A stretch of 64,000 nt of DNA from positions 2,480,001 through 2,544,000 of the forward strand of contig NZ_CP082928.1 of NCBI RefSeq assembly GCF_023517795.1, in the 5' to 3' direction. The first letter of the stretch is position 1; every line of letters begins with the position of its first letter. The notes under the pieces were generated by a model, which had not been told where the DNA came from, made no database searches, and saw only the letters and a program-made list of their open reading frames with translations. Made by a program: the position numbers and the translations under genes. The stretch is from Pseudomonas fulva. Its GTDB lineage: Bacteria; Pseudomonadota; Gammaproteobacteria; Pseudomonadales; Pseudomonadaceae. Positions 18,348-27,576 of this stretch are shown one piece after another.

Positions 18348-18767
18348 TCAGAAACTGCCGCAGCGCAGATTCTTGCCCTGGGCCAACACGTTGCGCTCGG
18401 CATCGTAGAGCACCGCCTGACCGCGCATCACCACCGAGCGGGCTTCGACGCGATAGCGCTGGCCGGCCTTGAAGTCGTCATAGCGAATGCGGATGTCACA
18501 GGTCAGTTGCTGGGGCTCGGACATCATCGAGGCGCCACCGCCGCCGGCCACTTCGAAGCGATAGCGCATTTCCAGCTCATGGGCCCCAGGGGTCACCTGA
18601 AAGTAGCGACCGTCATTGACCCGCTCGCGGTCCAGGCGCTCGGCCATCAGCAGGTCGATGCCTTCGCCCTTGAGGTCGATCCAGGCCATGTTCGGGTCGG
18701 CGGGTGGCAGCGGCGACGCGCAGGCACCGAGGAGCAACAGGCTGGCAAGCAGTAGGGGCTGGCGCAT
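18348..18767 (-). CDS. Small lipoprotein of unknown function
   Basis: A 139-residue protein with a lipoprotein signal: MRQPLLLASLLLLGAC, lipobox LGAC with the modified Cys at residue 16. The mature part has a GAHELEMRYRFEVAGGGGA strand-loop region, consistent with a small beta-rich envelope protein, and two further cysteines (TCDIRI, LRCGSF). A homologue sits next to osmC in P. aeruginosa (PA0060 region, from memory). A longer upstream frame is not supported because the lipobox fixes the start. Confidence 0.75.
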   Translation of the reverse strand: MRQPLLLASLLLLGACASPLPPADPNMAWIDLKGEGIDLLMAERLDRERVNDGRYFQVTPGAHELEMRYRFEVAGGGGASMMSEPQQLTCDIRIRYDDFKAGQRYRVEARSVVMRGQAVLYDAERNVLAQGKNLRCGSF

Positions 18768-18857
18768 CGAAGTGTCTCCGGTAGGCGATTGTGCAGATGC
18801 AGCAGTATCGCGCAAAGCAGGCGCGACTTCGCGGTAGGATGAGGCGCCTACCCTTAC

Positions 18858-19946
18858 ATGACGACGGCCATGCTCGAGCAGTGCACCTCTCTTCTTGTCG
18901 ACCTGCCGCGCCGCGCTGCGGTTCCCCTGCTGGCGCTGCTGCTGACCGGCTGCAGCACGGTCGATTACTACGGGCAACTGGCGCGCGGGCAACTGCAACT
19001 GCTCAATGCCCGGCAACCGGTGCAGGCCGTGATCGATGACCCGGCGACCGATGCACAGGTGCGTCAGCGCCTGGTTCTATCCCAGCAGGCCCGCCGGTTC
19101 GCCAGTGCGCATCTGGCCCTGCCGGATAACCGCAGCTACCGGCTGTATGCCGATCTGCAGCGGCCGTTCGTGGTATGGAATCTGTTTGCAACGCCCGAGT
19201 TTTCGTTGCAGCCGCAACTGCACTGTTTTCCGATTGCCGGCTGCGTGGCCTACCGCGGGTTCTATGAGCAAAACCGTGCGCGGGGTGCGGCGGCCTTGCT
19301 CGAGGCGCAGGGCCTGGACACCTACCTGGGCGGCGTGGAAGCCTATTCGACCCTGGGCTGGTTCGATGACCCGATCCTCAACACCATGCTGCGCTGGAGC
19401 GACGAGCGATTGGTCGCCGTGATCTTCCATGAGCTGGCGCACCAACGGTATTACCTGGCCGGCGATACGGCGTTCAACGAGTCCTATGCCACCTTCGTCG
19501 AGCAGGAGGGGCTGCGGCAATGGCGCGCCGCACGTGGCCTGCCGGCCGCCAAGACGCTCGACGTGCAGCCGCGCGAGCAGTTCAGCGAGCTGGTACTGGC
19601 CAGCCGCGCACGGCTGGAGAAACTCTACGCCAGCGGCCTGGAAGCCGACGCCATGCGTGCCGGCAAACAGGCGGAATTCGAGCGCCTGCGCGCCGAGTAT
19701 CGGCAACTGCGCACTCGCCAGTGGAACGGTGTGGGCTACTACGACGGCTGGATCAACGGCCCCATGAACAACGCCAAGCTGCTGCCGTTCGGGCTGTACG
19801 ACCAGTGGGTCGCGGCGTTCGCCAGGCTGTTCGCCGAGGTGAACGGCGACTGGCCGACCTTCTACCGACGGGTCGCCGACCTGGGGTCGTTGCCGCCAAC
19901 GCAACGGCTTATACAACTGCAGGCGCTGGACGCTGTCCGAGAGTAG
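18858..19946 (+). CDS. Predicted zinc aminopeptidase lipoprotein
   Basis: A 362-residue protein of the COG4324 predicted aminopeptidase group. The lipobox LTGC (Cys at about residue 34) marks a lipid anchor, so the enzyme should face the periplasm. The catalytic motif FHELAHQRYY (HExxH) near residue 195 binds zinc, and the following FNESYATFVEQEG supplies the third ligand Glu. The start may be the internal ATG at 18873, as the N-terminus before the hydrophobic stretch is long for a lipoprotein signal. Substrate unknown. It precedes a DUF1161 gene by 34 bp. Confidence 0.8.
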   Translation: MTTAMLEQCTSLLVDLPRRAAVPLLALLLTGCSTVDYYGQLARGQLQLLNARQPVQAVIDDPATDAQVRQRLVLSQQARRFASAHLALPDNRSYRLYADLQRPFVVWNLFATPEFSLQPQLHCFPIAGCVAYRGFYEQNRARGAAALLEAQGLDTYLGGVEAYSTLGWFDDPILNTMLRWSDERLVAVIFHELAHQRYYLAGDTAFNESYATFVEQEGLRQWRAARGLPAAKTLDVQPREQFSELVLASRARLEKLYASGLEADAMRAGKQAEFERLRAEYRQLRTRQWNGVGYYDGWINGPMNNAKLLPFGLYDQWVAAFARLFAEVNGDWPTFYRRVADLGSLPPTQRLIQLQALDAVRE

Positions 19947-19980
19947 GGTCAGAACCAACTAGACGCAGAGGAAGGTCGTG

Positions 19981-20235
19981 ATGAGAGGATGGACGGCAGT
20001 GATGCTGGTGCTGGGCGTGACGAGCGGCAGCGCCTGGGCGGCGCCCAAGTCGTGCGAGGAGCTCAAGCAGGAAATCGAAGTGAAGATCCAGGCCGCGGGC
20101 GTGGCCAGCTATACCCTGGAAATCGTGCCAAACGAAGAGGTCGAGGACGACGCCATGGTGATCGGCACCTGCGACGGCGGCAGCCGCAAGGTGATCTATC
20201 AGCGCAACGACCTGACCGGCTCGCGGATGATGTAG
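19981..20235 (+). CDS. DUF1161 small periplasmic protein, second copy
   Basis: An 84-residue secreted protein with a signal peptide (to about residue 20, ending AWA) and the family core KSCEELKQEIEVKIQ, ASYTLEIV, GTCDGGSRKVIYQRN. Compared with the copy at 16396 it has a longer, more acidic centre (NEEVEDD) and an added tail. ATG at 19981 is chosen over the adjacent GTG because GAGGA lies 8 bases before it. Likely co-transcribed with the aminopeptidase gene. Confidence 0.78.
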   Translation: MRGWTAVMLVLGVTSGSAWAAPKSCEELKQEIEVKIQAAGVASYTLEIVPNEEVEDDAMVIGTCDGGSRKVIYQRNDLTGSRMM

Positions 20236-20255
20236 CGGCCTGCGCCGCCACCCCT

Positions 20256-20903
20256 TCAGCCGGCGAAGGCCTGGCGCAGCTGCGCCAGGGTCTGCACATG
20301 GTGAGCCGGGCGCTCGCTGCTCAGCTCTTCCAGGCTACCGAACCCGTAACCGACCGCCACCGCCCGCACGCCGTTGCTATGGGCGCCGATCAGGTCATGC
20401 TTGCGATCGCCGATCATCAGCGTATCGGCCGGGTCGAGGCCTTCCTGTTCGAGCAGGTGGGCGATCAGCTCCACCTTGTTGGTGCGCGTGCCGCCCAGTT
20501 CGCTGCCGTAGATGGCCTTGAAGTAACGGGCGAAATCGAAGTGCCGGGCGATCTCGCTGGCGAACACCGTGGGTTTGCTGGTGGCGATGTACAGGGTGCG
20601 GCCCTGATCCTGCAGCAATTGCAGCAACTCGATCACGCCGTCGAATACCTGGTTCTCGTACAGCCCGACCTCGCGGAAGCGGTCACGGTAGTGATTCACC
20701 GCCTCCCAGGCGCGCGCCTCGCTGAGGCTGTAGGTGTGCATGAAGCACTGCAGCAGCGGCGGGCCGATGAAATGCTCCAGGGCCACCAGGTCGGGCTCGT
20801 GGATATCCAGTTTCGACAGCGCGTATTGCACCGAGCGGGTGATGCCCTCACGGGGGTCGGTAAGGGTGCCGTCGAGGTCGAAGAGAACGGTGCGCTGCTG
20901 CAT
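20256..20903 (-). CDS. HAD-family hydrolase, phosphoglycolate phosphatase-like
   Basis: A 215-residue HAD phosphatase. Motif I is LFDLDGTLTDP (nucleophile Asp at about residue 9, acid Asp at 11), motif II is the Thr/Ser of IATSKP near 107, and motif IV is MIGDRKHD near 161. A helical cap lies between motifs I and II. It resembles Gph-like enzymes and the PA0065 protein (from memory), whose substrate is not settled; phosphoglycolate or a nucleotide monophosphate are candidates. It converges on the DUF1161 gene with 20 bp between stops. Confidence 0.85.
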   Translation of the reverse strand: MQQRTVLFDLDGTLTDPREGITRSVQYALSKLDIHEPDLVALEHFIGPPLLQCFMHTYSLSEARAWEAVNHYRDRFREVGLYENQVFDGVIELLQLLQDQGRTLYIATSKPTVFASEIARHFDFARYFKAIYGSELGGTRTNKVELIAHLLEQEGLDPADTLMIGDRKHDLIGAHSNGVRAVAVGYGFGSLEELSSERPAHHVQTLAQLRQAFAG

Positions 20904-20966
20904 GGTGGGGTATCCGCTGGCCTGAATCGGCGCGGATTGTCCCGCACCCCGAGGCGCCGCGGCAAC

Positions 20967-21929
20967 TCAGGCCGCGAGCGGCCGGTAGAGCCAGCGCAGG
21001 CTCAGGTGGGTCAGCGGCCATAGCAGCGCCAGCAGCAGGACGCCGAACAGCACCATCAGCACCAGTACCAGAAATTCCGAGCCGGCATACAGGGCCACCA
21101 GCAACACGAAACCCAGCACGCCGGCCACCAGCAGCCAGATCGCCATGCACGCCAGGACGCTCACCAGCAGACGGCCGATGGCCAGCCGTGGCAACTGCGC
21201 CGGCAGGGAGCGGTGGGCGGCGATCAGCGCCACCAGGCCGTACACCACCCCGACAGCACTGCTGAGCCCCAGCATCCACTCCATGCCGTAGGGGCTGATG
21301 GCGGTGGAGGGCAGCAGCGTCAGCAGCTTGGTGTAGAACACGATGAACAGCAGGCCGAAGGCCAGCGCGGTTTCACCACGGCTTGTCCGGGTGAGGCCGC
21401 TCTGGAACTGGCCCGTGCGGCGCATCAGGTGCAGGCTCAGCCACAGCGGCAGCAGGGTCGCCAGCATGTAGGACACCAGGTTCAGTGGCAGCATGAGCAG
21501 GGTGGGCGAGAAGCCGCTGGCGTTCTCGTACAGCCAGGGCCCTATCTGCGCCCACAGCAGGTTGTAGAGCAGGCCGACCACGAAAATGGCCACCAGGTAG
21601 AGGCCCACGAACAGGGCGACAAGCCGCGCCGGGCGGCTGACATCCACCAGCGCGTATCGCTGCAGGTAGTAGCGGGCGAGCAGCAGCGCACTGCAGCCGT
21701 CGACCGCCAGGGCGCTGAGCCAATAGGCACCCAGCTGCCACAGGTTGTTCAGGTAAGCCTGGAAATGCTCCGGTTCCAGGGTCAGCCACATGATGACCCA
21801 GTGGATCACCAGGCTCGCCGTGCAACATGCCAGCGCCGTGAACAGCAGGCGCATGGGCAGTGGCGACGGCTGGCGAGCTTCATGGGAAGAGACCGGCTCG
21901 GCCGGATTGATCGCGTAGGGGTTGACCAT
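20967..21929 (-). CDS. Multi-spanning membrane protein of unknown function
   Basis: A 320-residue integral membrane protein. After a 25-residue polar N-terminus there are about eight hydrophobic segments, beginning LLFTALACCTASLVIHWVIM and ending VLVLMVLFGVLLLALLWPL. No conserved catalytic or transport motif was recognised. It lies upstream of the HAD gene on the same strand (63 bp apart) and could be co-transcribed. Confidence 0.75.
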   Translation of the reverse strand: MVNPYAINPAEPVSSHEARQPSPLPMRLLFTALACCTASLVIHWVIMWLTLEPEHFQAYLNNLWQLGAYWLSALAVDGCSALLLARYYLQRYALVDVSRPARLVALFVGLYLVAIFVVGLLYNLLWAQIGPWLYENASGFSPTLLMLPLNLVSYMLATLLPLWLSLHLMRRTGQFQSGLTRTSRGETALAFGLLFIVFYTKLLTLLPSTAISPYGMEWMLGLSSAVGVVYGLVALIAAHRSLPAQLPRLAIGRLLVSVLACMAIWLLVAGVLGFVLLVALYAGSEFLVLVLMVLFGVLLLALLWPLTHLSLRWLYRPLAA

Positions 21930-21994
21930 GAAGGTTCCTGATCAGCCTGCAAGGGCTGGATTGTAGAGGTGGGTTTCACGTCGGTGTCCGGGCT

Positions 21995-22543
21995 TCAGCG
22001 CGACGGCGGCGGCAGCCATTGCGAACGGCCGAAGCGGCCGAGCAGCCAGGTGAGCGGCCACATGAAGGCCGACAGGATCAGCAGGTACTCCAGGAACCGA
22101 AAGGGCACCACCACCCAACTGCTCAGTTCATCCACCCGCTGGCCGCTGGCATCGACGAAGTGGAAATCGTAATTCACCCCGGTGCTGCCACCACCGTGGG
22201 TAACGATCTCCCGGGTCTGCAACTGCGCGCCAGCCGGGGCGAACAACCACTCCAGCGGCTTGTTGTAGGCCGGGTTTCCACGGGCATCGAGGAACATCCC
22301 TACATAGGCGGTGATGGCAATCAATACCGCCGCCGCCACTGGCTTCGCCCAGGTGATGCGGGCCTTGCAGGCAATCGCGGCGAACACCAGCAGGATCGCC
22401 GCGCTGGCCACGCCATCGATAAAGATCGCGCCCGTGAAGAACAGGTACAAGGCCAAACCGATCAGGCAGAAACCACCGATCACGGCGGCGGCGATGGCGA
22501 AGATGGAGAGAACCGTCAGGAAATTGGAACGTGGTTTTTTCAT
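21995..22543 (-). CDS. Membrane protein of unknown function
   Basis: A 182-residue protein with about three hydrophobic segments in the first 95 residues, a polar region of about 50 residues (NYDFHFVDASGQRVDEL) probably outside the membrane, and a final hydrophobic segment near 155. ATG at 22543 is preferred to a TTG three codons upstream. Not recognised as a named family. It is followed by the 320-residue membrane protein gene 65 bp downstream. Confidence 0.7.
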   Translation of the reverse strand: MKKPRSNFLTVLSIFAIAAAVIGGFCLIGLALYLFFTGAIFIDGVASAAILLVFAAIACKARITWAKPVAAAVLIAITAYVGMFLDARGNPAYNKPLEWLFAPAGAQLQTREIVTHGGGSTGVNYDFHFVDASGQRVDELSSWVVVPFRFLEYLLILSAFMWPLTWLLGRFGRSQWLPPPSR

Positions 22544-22644
22544 GGGGGGCAATTCTAGCCTAGGCCCTGGCAGAGCCTACACAGTGGCTCAGATTCGGTC
22601 GATGCGAGTTCACTTTAACGACTGGGCGTCACGTTATGGAGGCT

Positions 22645-22830
22645 TCAATCATGTGGCCAAGTATCCTTAATGCCCTTTGATTTCCGATATCGATACAGCC
22701 CCGCTCGCGCGCCCACCAATACGATGACAAATAGGCCGACAACCAGCCAGCTGTCGCCCAGGTAATGCTCCGGAACGCTGTATAGAGCCCAATATCTTCC
22801 CGACGCCGGCAAGCATTTCCTGTTCCTCAT
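22645..22830 (-). CDS. Possible small single-span membrane protein
   Basis: A 61-residue frame whose centre (DSWLVVGLFVIVLVGARAGLY) is one clear membrane segment followed by a positive-inside tail (RYRKSKG). The amino-acid pattern is protein-like, unlike the surrounding chance frames, but the N-terminal 15 residues are unconvincing and the true start may be different. No function can be given. Confidence 0.4.
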   Translation of the reverse strand: MRNRKCLPASGRYWALYSVPEHYLGDSWLVVGLFVIVLVGARAGLYRYRKSKGIKDTWPHD

Positions 22831-23106
22831 TGTCTTGCTGTCTGCAGGACGAATCTGCACGGGGGATTGATGCCGATCATTATCGGGCCTGCGGCGCTGA
22901 GCAATCATGGCGGGTGCCGAGTGGGTAACCAGGCTGTTAGGGTGCAGGGCAGGGGGTGTGCCGAGCGGCGCGTTATCCCCGGGCCATGCCGCCCCAAGGT
23001 TCGTGCAGAAACGCGCGCGGCTTGAGTCTTTTCGCACTGCCGTGCATGACAGGGCGGGCGGAACGCCCCGGTTCATAACACTTCTCTTAGCCGTTTGGAT
23101 GAGCTG

Positions 23107-23712
23107 ATGAACAAGACAATAGTGAGTCTGCTGCTGGCGCTGGGCCTGGCCGGGGCGGCCCAGGCGGCGGGTGATCCGGCCGCGGGACAGGCCAAGGCCG
23201 TGGTATGCGGGGCCTGTCACGGAGTCGATGGCAACAGCGCACTGGCCAATTTCCCCAAGCTGGCCGGCCAGGGTGAGCGCTACCTGCTCAAGCAGATGCA
23301 GGACATCAAGTCCGGCGCCCGTCCGGTGCTGGAAATGACCGGCATGCTCGAGCCGCTGAGCGAGCAGGACATGGCCGATGTCGCCGCCTACTTCGCCAGC
23401 CAGAAGATCAGCGTGGGCGCGGCCGACGCGGCGCTGGTCGAGCGTGGCCAGGCTCTGTTTCGCGGCGGCAAGCTGGCCGAGGGCATGCCGGCCTGTAGCG
23501 GTTGCCACTCGCCCGATGGCAGCGGTATCGCCACGGCGGGCTACCCGCACCTGGGTGGCCAGCACGCCGATTACATCGCCAAGCAGCTGACCGCCTTCCG
23601 TGAAGGCGAGCGCAGCAACGACGGCGACGCCATGATCATGCGCGACATCGCCGCCAAGCTCAGCAACAAGGATATCGAGGCGCTGTCGAGCTATGTTCAG
23701 GGCCTGCACTGA
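23107..23712 (+). CDS. cc4: Cytochrome c4, dihaem
   Basis: A 201-residue periplasmic dihaem cytochrome with a 20-residue signal peptide. Haem c is attached at CGACH (C34, C37, H38) and CSGCH (C130, C133, H134), with the methionine ligands expected in the MTGM region near 78 and the MIMRD region later on. It passes electrons to terminal oxidases, including cbb3 types. It is followed by a strong terminator and then dsbA, the same pairing found in other pseudomonads; DsbA and the haem-attachment machinery both act on its cysteines. Confidence 0.93.
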   Translation: MNKTIVSLLLALGLAGAAQAAGDPAAGQAKAVVCGACHGVDGNSALANFPKLAGQGERYLLKQMQDIKSGARPVLEMTGMLEPLSEQDMADVAAYFASQKISVGAADAALVERGQALFRGGKLAEGMPACSGCHSPDGSGIATAGYPHLGGQHADYIAKQLTAFREGERSNDGDAMIMRDIAAKLSNKDIEALSSYVQGLH

Positions 23713-23743
23713 GGCGCTGATCGGCTTTTGCCTGGTGGTGAAC

Positions 23744-23776
23744 AAAAAGGGTGGCGATGGCCACCCTTTTTCGCTG
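23744..23776 (+). terminator. Rho-independent terminator after cytochrome c4
   Basis: AAAAGGGTGGC and GCCACCCTTTT form an 11-bp stem with a four-base loop and a T-rich 3' side. It isolates cytochrome c4 from dsbA. Confidence 0.9.
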
Positions 23777-23864
23777 TCGAGCCCGCTACAATGAGAGGAA
23801 CCTGCCGGGTGGCGACCAGTCGAACCAGAGCTGTCCGCAGCACCTTCATCGTTAGGAGTCATGC

Positions 23865-24494
23865 ATGCGTAATCTGATCCTTTCCGCGGTCCTGGCCACT
23901 GCCAGCCTGTTCGGCGTTAGCGCCCACGCCGCCGATATCGAGGCCGGCAAGCAGTACGTCGAGCTGAGCAATCCGGTACCGATTTCCAAGCCCGGCAAGA
24001 TCGAGGTCGTCGAGCTGTTCTGGTACGGCTGCCCGCACTGCTACCAGTTCGAACCGACCCTCAACCCCTGGGTCGAGAAGCTGCCGGCCGACGTCAACTT
24101 CGTGCGCATTCCCGCCCTGTTCGGTGGCCTGTGGAACGCCCATGGGCAGATGTTCATCACCCTGGAAAGCATGAAGGTCGAGCACAAGGTGCACGACGCC
24201 GTGTTCCGCGCCATCCACAAGGAAGGCCGCAAGCTGGCTACCCCGGAAGAAATGGCGGATTTCCTGGTCACCCAGGACATCGACCGTGACGCCTTCCTCA
24301 AGGCCTACAATTCCTTTGGCGTGAAAAGCCAGATGGAAAAGGCCAAGAAACTGGCCATGGCCTACCAGATCAATGGCGTACCGGTGATGATCGTCAACGG
24401 CAAGTACCGCTTCGACATCTCCAGCTCGGGTGGCCCGGAGCAGACCCTGGAGGTCGCCGATCACCTGATCGCCAAAGAGCGCGCCGCCAAGTAA
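23865..24494 (+). CDS. dsbA: Thiol:disulfide interchange protein DsbA
   Basis: A 209-residue periplasmic oxidase that introduces disulfides into exported proteins. The signal peptide ends near residue 22 (AHA), the active-site CPHC is at residues 56-59, and the cis-proline loop is in NGVPVMIVNG near 169. The helical insertion between them is of normal size. Start has TTAGGAGTC just upstream. It is followed 22 bp later by an endonuclease/exonuclease/phosphatase-fold gene and dgcH, as in P. aeruginosa. Confidence 0.95.
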   Translation: MRNLILSAVLATASLFGVSAHAADIEAGKQYVELSNPVPISKPGKIEVVELFWYGCPHCYQFEPTLNPWVEKLPADVNFVRIPALFGGLWNAHGQMFITLESMKVEHKVHDAVFRAIHKEGRKLATPEEMADFLVTQDIDRDAFLKAYNSFGVKSQMEKAKKLAMAYQINGVPVMIVNGKYRFDISSSGGPEQTLEVADHLIAKERAAK

Positions 24495-24516
24495 TCGATC
24501 TATCGGAGCGCCTGCC

Positions 24517-25380
24517 ATGCTGCGTCGCCGCTCGATGCCCCGTCAGGCTGGCCTGTGCGATCCACAGGTCAACCCCGACTGCACCCCGGACAGCGAGTGG
24601 CCGCAGGATGGACGCTTGCGGCTGCTCAGCTTCAACATTCAGGTCGGTATCAGTACCGAGCGCTATCACCATTACCTGACCCGCGGCTGGCAGCACCTGC
24701 TGCCGCATCAGGGCCGTGCCGGCAACCTGCAGCGCATCGGCGACCTGCTCGGCGATTACGACATCGTCGCCCTGCAGGAGGCCGACGGTGGCAGCGTGCG
24801 CTCCGGCTTCATCAACCAGGTCGAGCACCTGGCGCGCATGGGGGCCTTCCCCTACTGGTACCAGCAGCTCAACCGCAACCTGGGGCGTTTCGCCCAGCAC
24901 AGCAACGGGCTGCTCAGCCGCCTGCGGCCGACCCTGCTGGAGGATCACCCGCTGCCCGGCCCGGCCGGCCGCGGCGCGATCCTGCTGCGCATCGGCGAGG
25001 GTGACGACGCCGTCGCCGTGGTGATGATGCACCTGGCGCTGGGGGCGCGTACCCGCACCCGGCAGCTGGCCTATATCCGTGAGCTGATCGGCGGCTATCG
25101 CCACCAGATTCTCATGGGCGACATGAACACCCACGCCATCGACCTGCTGGAGCATTCGCCGCTGCGCGATCTCGGCTTGCTCGCCCCGCAGGTCGAGGCG
25201 ACCTTTCCGAGCTGGCGCCCGCAGCGCTGTCTCGACCATATTCTGCTCAGCCCCGGTCTGGAGCTCGAGCGCTTTCAGGTACTGGCGCAGCCGATCTCCG
25301 ACCACCTGCCGGTGGCCGTGGAAATCCGCCTGCCCAATGCCCTGACGCCACCGTTGACGCCCCGTGTACAGGAGCCCTGA
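24517..25380 (+). CDS. Endonuclease/exonuclease/phosphatase family protein
   Basis: A 287-residue member of the EEP metal-dependent hydrolase fold. Catalytic landmarks are SFNIQVG near residue 38, VALQEADGG near 85 (metal-binding Glu), MMHLALG near 170, LMGDMNTH near 197 and the terminal SDHLPVAVE (His base) near 268. No signal peptide is obvious, so it is probably cytoplasmic. The true substrate (nucleic acid, phospholipid or small phosphoester) is unknown. It ends 2 bp before the dgcH start. Confidence 0.85.
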   Translation: MLRRRSMPRQAGLCDPQVNPDCTPDSEWPQDGRLRLLSFNIQVGISTERYHHYLTRGWQHLLPHQGRAGNLQRIGDLLGDYDIVALQEADGGSVRSGFINQVEHLARMGAFPYWYQQLNRNLGRFAQHSNGLLSRLRPTLLEDHPLPGPAGRGAILLRIGEGDDAVAVVMMHLALGARTRTRQLAYIRELIGGYRHQILMGDMNTHAIDLLEHSPLRDLGLLAPQVEATFPSWRPQRCLDHILLSPGLELERFQVLAQPISDHLPVAVEIRLPNALTPPLTPRVQEP

Positions 25381-25382
25381 GC

Positions 25383-27416
25383 ATGGCCGACGACGCCAAA
25401 CGCTGGCGCGAGAAGTACCTTGCCAATATCGAGCAGCAGGAAAAGCTCGAACGCCGCTGGGACATGCGCATCGACCTGCTGCGTCGCGGGCTGGTGCGCA
25501 GCAGCCTGGCCGCCGAGGGTGCTGACAAGGCGGTTGACCAGTGCATGCAGGATCTGCGCGAGATCCTGCGCCGCGACGACATGGACGCCGGCCTCAGTGC
25601 CCTGATCCCGCGCCTGGAAAAGACCGTCCTGGATTCCGAGCAGCGCCGCCAGCAGCGTATCGAGCAGGTGGCCACGGGCCTGGCGAGCCTGGTCGCGCAG
25701 TTGCTGAAGATGGATCTGCCGGGTGACGTGCGCAAGCCGCTCAAGCGCTATGCCAAGCAGGTCGAGGAGCGGGCCCGCCAGTCCCGGGAAATGCCCGCCC
25801 TGCTGGCCGAACTGAGCCAGTTGCAGCAGCAGGCGCTACAGGCGCTGGGTGGCGAGCAGGTCGAGCGGCCGGGGTTTATCGAGCGGCTGTTCGGTAGCCG
25901 CGATAGCGCCAGCCCGGCAGCCAATGCTGAGTCTGCTGCTTCGCCTGCGCCGCTTGAGCCGAGCCAACACACCGCGACCACCTACGACGAGGACGAATCG
26001 GTCGAGCAGCCGGTCGCCGAGCGAGCGGCGGCTGAGCCGCAAGCGCAAACCCTAACGACTCCAGTAGAGGTAGCACCGGCGGTTATCGCCGAAGCGTCGC
26101 CATCGCCATCGTCATCGCTGGAAGCTCCCCCGCAGCCCGCCCCCGTCGCGGCCAGCGCGCCTGCTGCCGTCAGCCGCGTGATGCTGGACAGCCTGCCGCT
26201 GTCGTCCGCTTTGCTGATGCCGTCGCCCGTGGCCAAGGCGGCTGCCGAGCCGGCCAACGAGAGCGTCGCCATAGCGGAGCCCGCTGAGCAAGCAGCGCTC
26301 GAGGCTGTCGTCGTTAACGCGGCAGTTCCGGCCGATCCCGACTATGCGCTGCCGCCGGCACCCGAACCGGGCTACAGCGCCATCGCCAGTCATGTGGAAG
26401 GCAGCCTGCTGAAGCTGCTGGAAGAGTTGCCGCTGCCCGAGCGGCACCAGGGCCAGGCCGAGGCGCTGCGCCAGCGCATCACCGCCGGGCTGAACATGTA
26501 CGAGTTGGTGCCGGTACTCGATGACCTGGCGGTGCTGATGCTGGCCATCGCCGATGTCGGCCAGCGCGAATTCGAGGGCTACCTCAAGCAGCTCAACGAG
26601 CGCCTCGCCGCCTTTCAGGGCAGCCTGCAGGACGTGCACACCGACTACACCGATTCCGCCGAAGCGGCGCGCAGCCTGGACAGTGAGCTGCGCCAGCAGG
26701 TCGACGGCCTGCACAGCAGCGTGCAGGAGGCCACCGACCTAGACAACCTCAAGGAACTGGTGGAAAACCGCCTCAGCGGGCTGCTCGGCACCATGAGCCA
26801 GTACCAGCAGCAACGCGACGCCCGCGAGCTGCAGGTCGGCGAGCGCCTGCAGATCCTGGTCGACCGGGTGGCCAGCATGGAGCTGGAGGCCAAGGGGTTT
26901 CGCGATCATCTCGAAGAACAGCGCCAGAAGGCCCTGCTCGACCCGCTCACCGGGCTGCCCAACCGGGCGGCCTGGACCGAGCGCCTGGATCTCGAACTGG
27001 CGCGCCTGCAGCGTTATGGCGGCGACCTGCTGCTGGCGGTGCTGGATATCGATCACTTCAAACGCATCAACGACGACTACGGCCACCTGGCCGGCGACAA
27101 GGTGTTGAAGATCATCGCCGGCGAACTGTTCAAGCGGCTGCGCAAGACCGATTTCATCGCCCGCTTCGGCGGCGAAGAGTTCGTGCTGCTGGTTCCTTCC
27201 ACGCCCATGGAGGGCGGATTGAAGCTGCTCGACACGCTGCGCTCGGCGATCGAGAACTGCCCGTTCCATTTCAAGGGCGAGCGGGTGACCATCACCCTGT
27301 CTGGTGGCATCAGTTCGTTCAGCAGCGCCGAGCGCAGCGAGCAGGTGTTCGAGCGCGCGGACCAGGCCCTGTACCGCGCCAAGCGCGGCGGGCGCAACCG
27401 GATCGAGGTGGGCTGA
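25383..27416 (+). CDS. dgcH: Diguanylate cyclase
   Basis: A 677-residue GGDEF protein. The C-terminal cyclase domain (about 520-677, from [12 protein letters not shown]) has the active-site GGEEF at 596-600 and an inhibitory RxxD site (RKTD, 587-590) five residues before it, so product feedback is expected. Upstream are long helical and coiled-coil regions and a proline/alanine-rich low-complexity linker (about 180-320) but no membrane segment or known sensor domain. It makes c-di-GMP. Position after dsbA and an EEP gene matches PA5487 DgcH as I recall. Confidence 0.9.
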   Translation: MADDAKRWREKYLANIEQQEKLERRWDMRIDLLRRGLVRSSLAAEGADKAVDQCMQDLREILRRDDMDAGLSALIPRLEKTVLDSEQRRQQRIEQVATGLASLVAQLLKMDLPGDVRKPLKRYAKQVEERARQSREMPALLAELSQLQQQALQALGGEQVERPGFIERLFGSRDSASPAANAESAASPAPLEPSQHTATTYDEDESVEQPVAERAAAEPQAQTLTTPVEVAPAVIAEASPSPSSSLEAPPQPAPVAASAPAAVSRVMLDSLPLSSALLMPSPVAKAAAEPANESVAIAEPAEQAALEAVVVNAAVPADPDYALPPAPEPGYSAIASHVEGSLLKLLEELPLPERHQGQAEALRQRITAGLNMYELVPVLDDLAVLMLAIADVGQREFEGYLKQLNERLAAFQGSLQDVHTDYTDSAEAARSLDSELRQQVDGLHSSVQEATDLDNLKELVENRLSGLLGTMSQYQQQRDARELQVGERLQILVDRVASMELEAKGFRDHLEEQRQKALLDPLTGLPNRAAWTERLDLELARLQRYGGDLLLAVLDIDHFKRINDDYGHLAGDKVLKIIAGELFKRLRKTDFIARFGGEEFVLLVPSTPMEGGLKLLDTLRSAIENCPFHFKGERVTITLSGGISSFSSAERSEQVFERADQALYRAKRGGRNRIEVG

Positions 27417-27576
27417 GGGCGGCTGCCGGCAGCGCGCGGCGGCATCGTGTGGGTTCTGTGCGCCAGGCACACCAGGCCTGTGCCGGTTGTCGCAAAGCGC
27501 AGCGCCGGCAGTCGCCCGGCCATCGAGACGCTGCTAGTCTTGCCCTGCCGAACACTTGATAACCAGATCGACTCTT

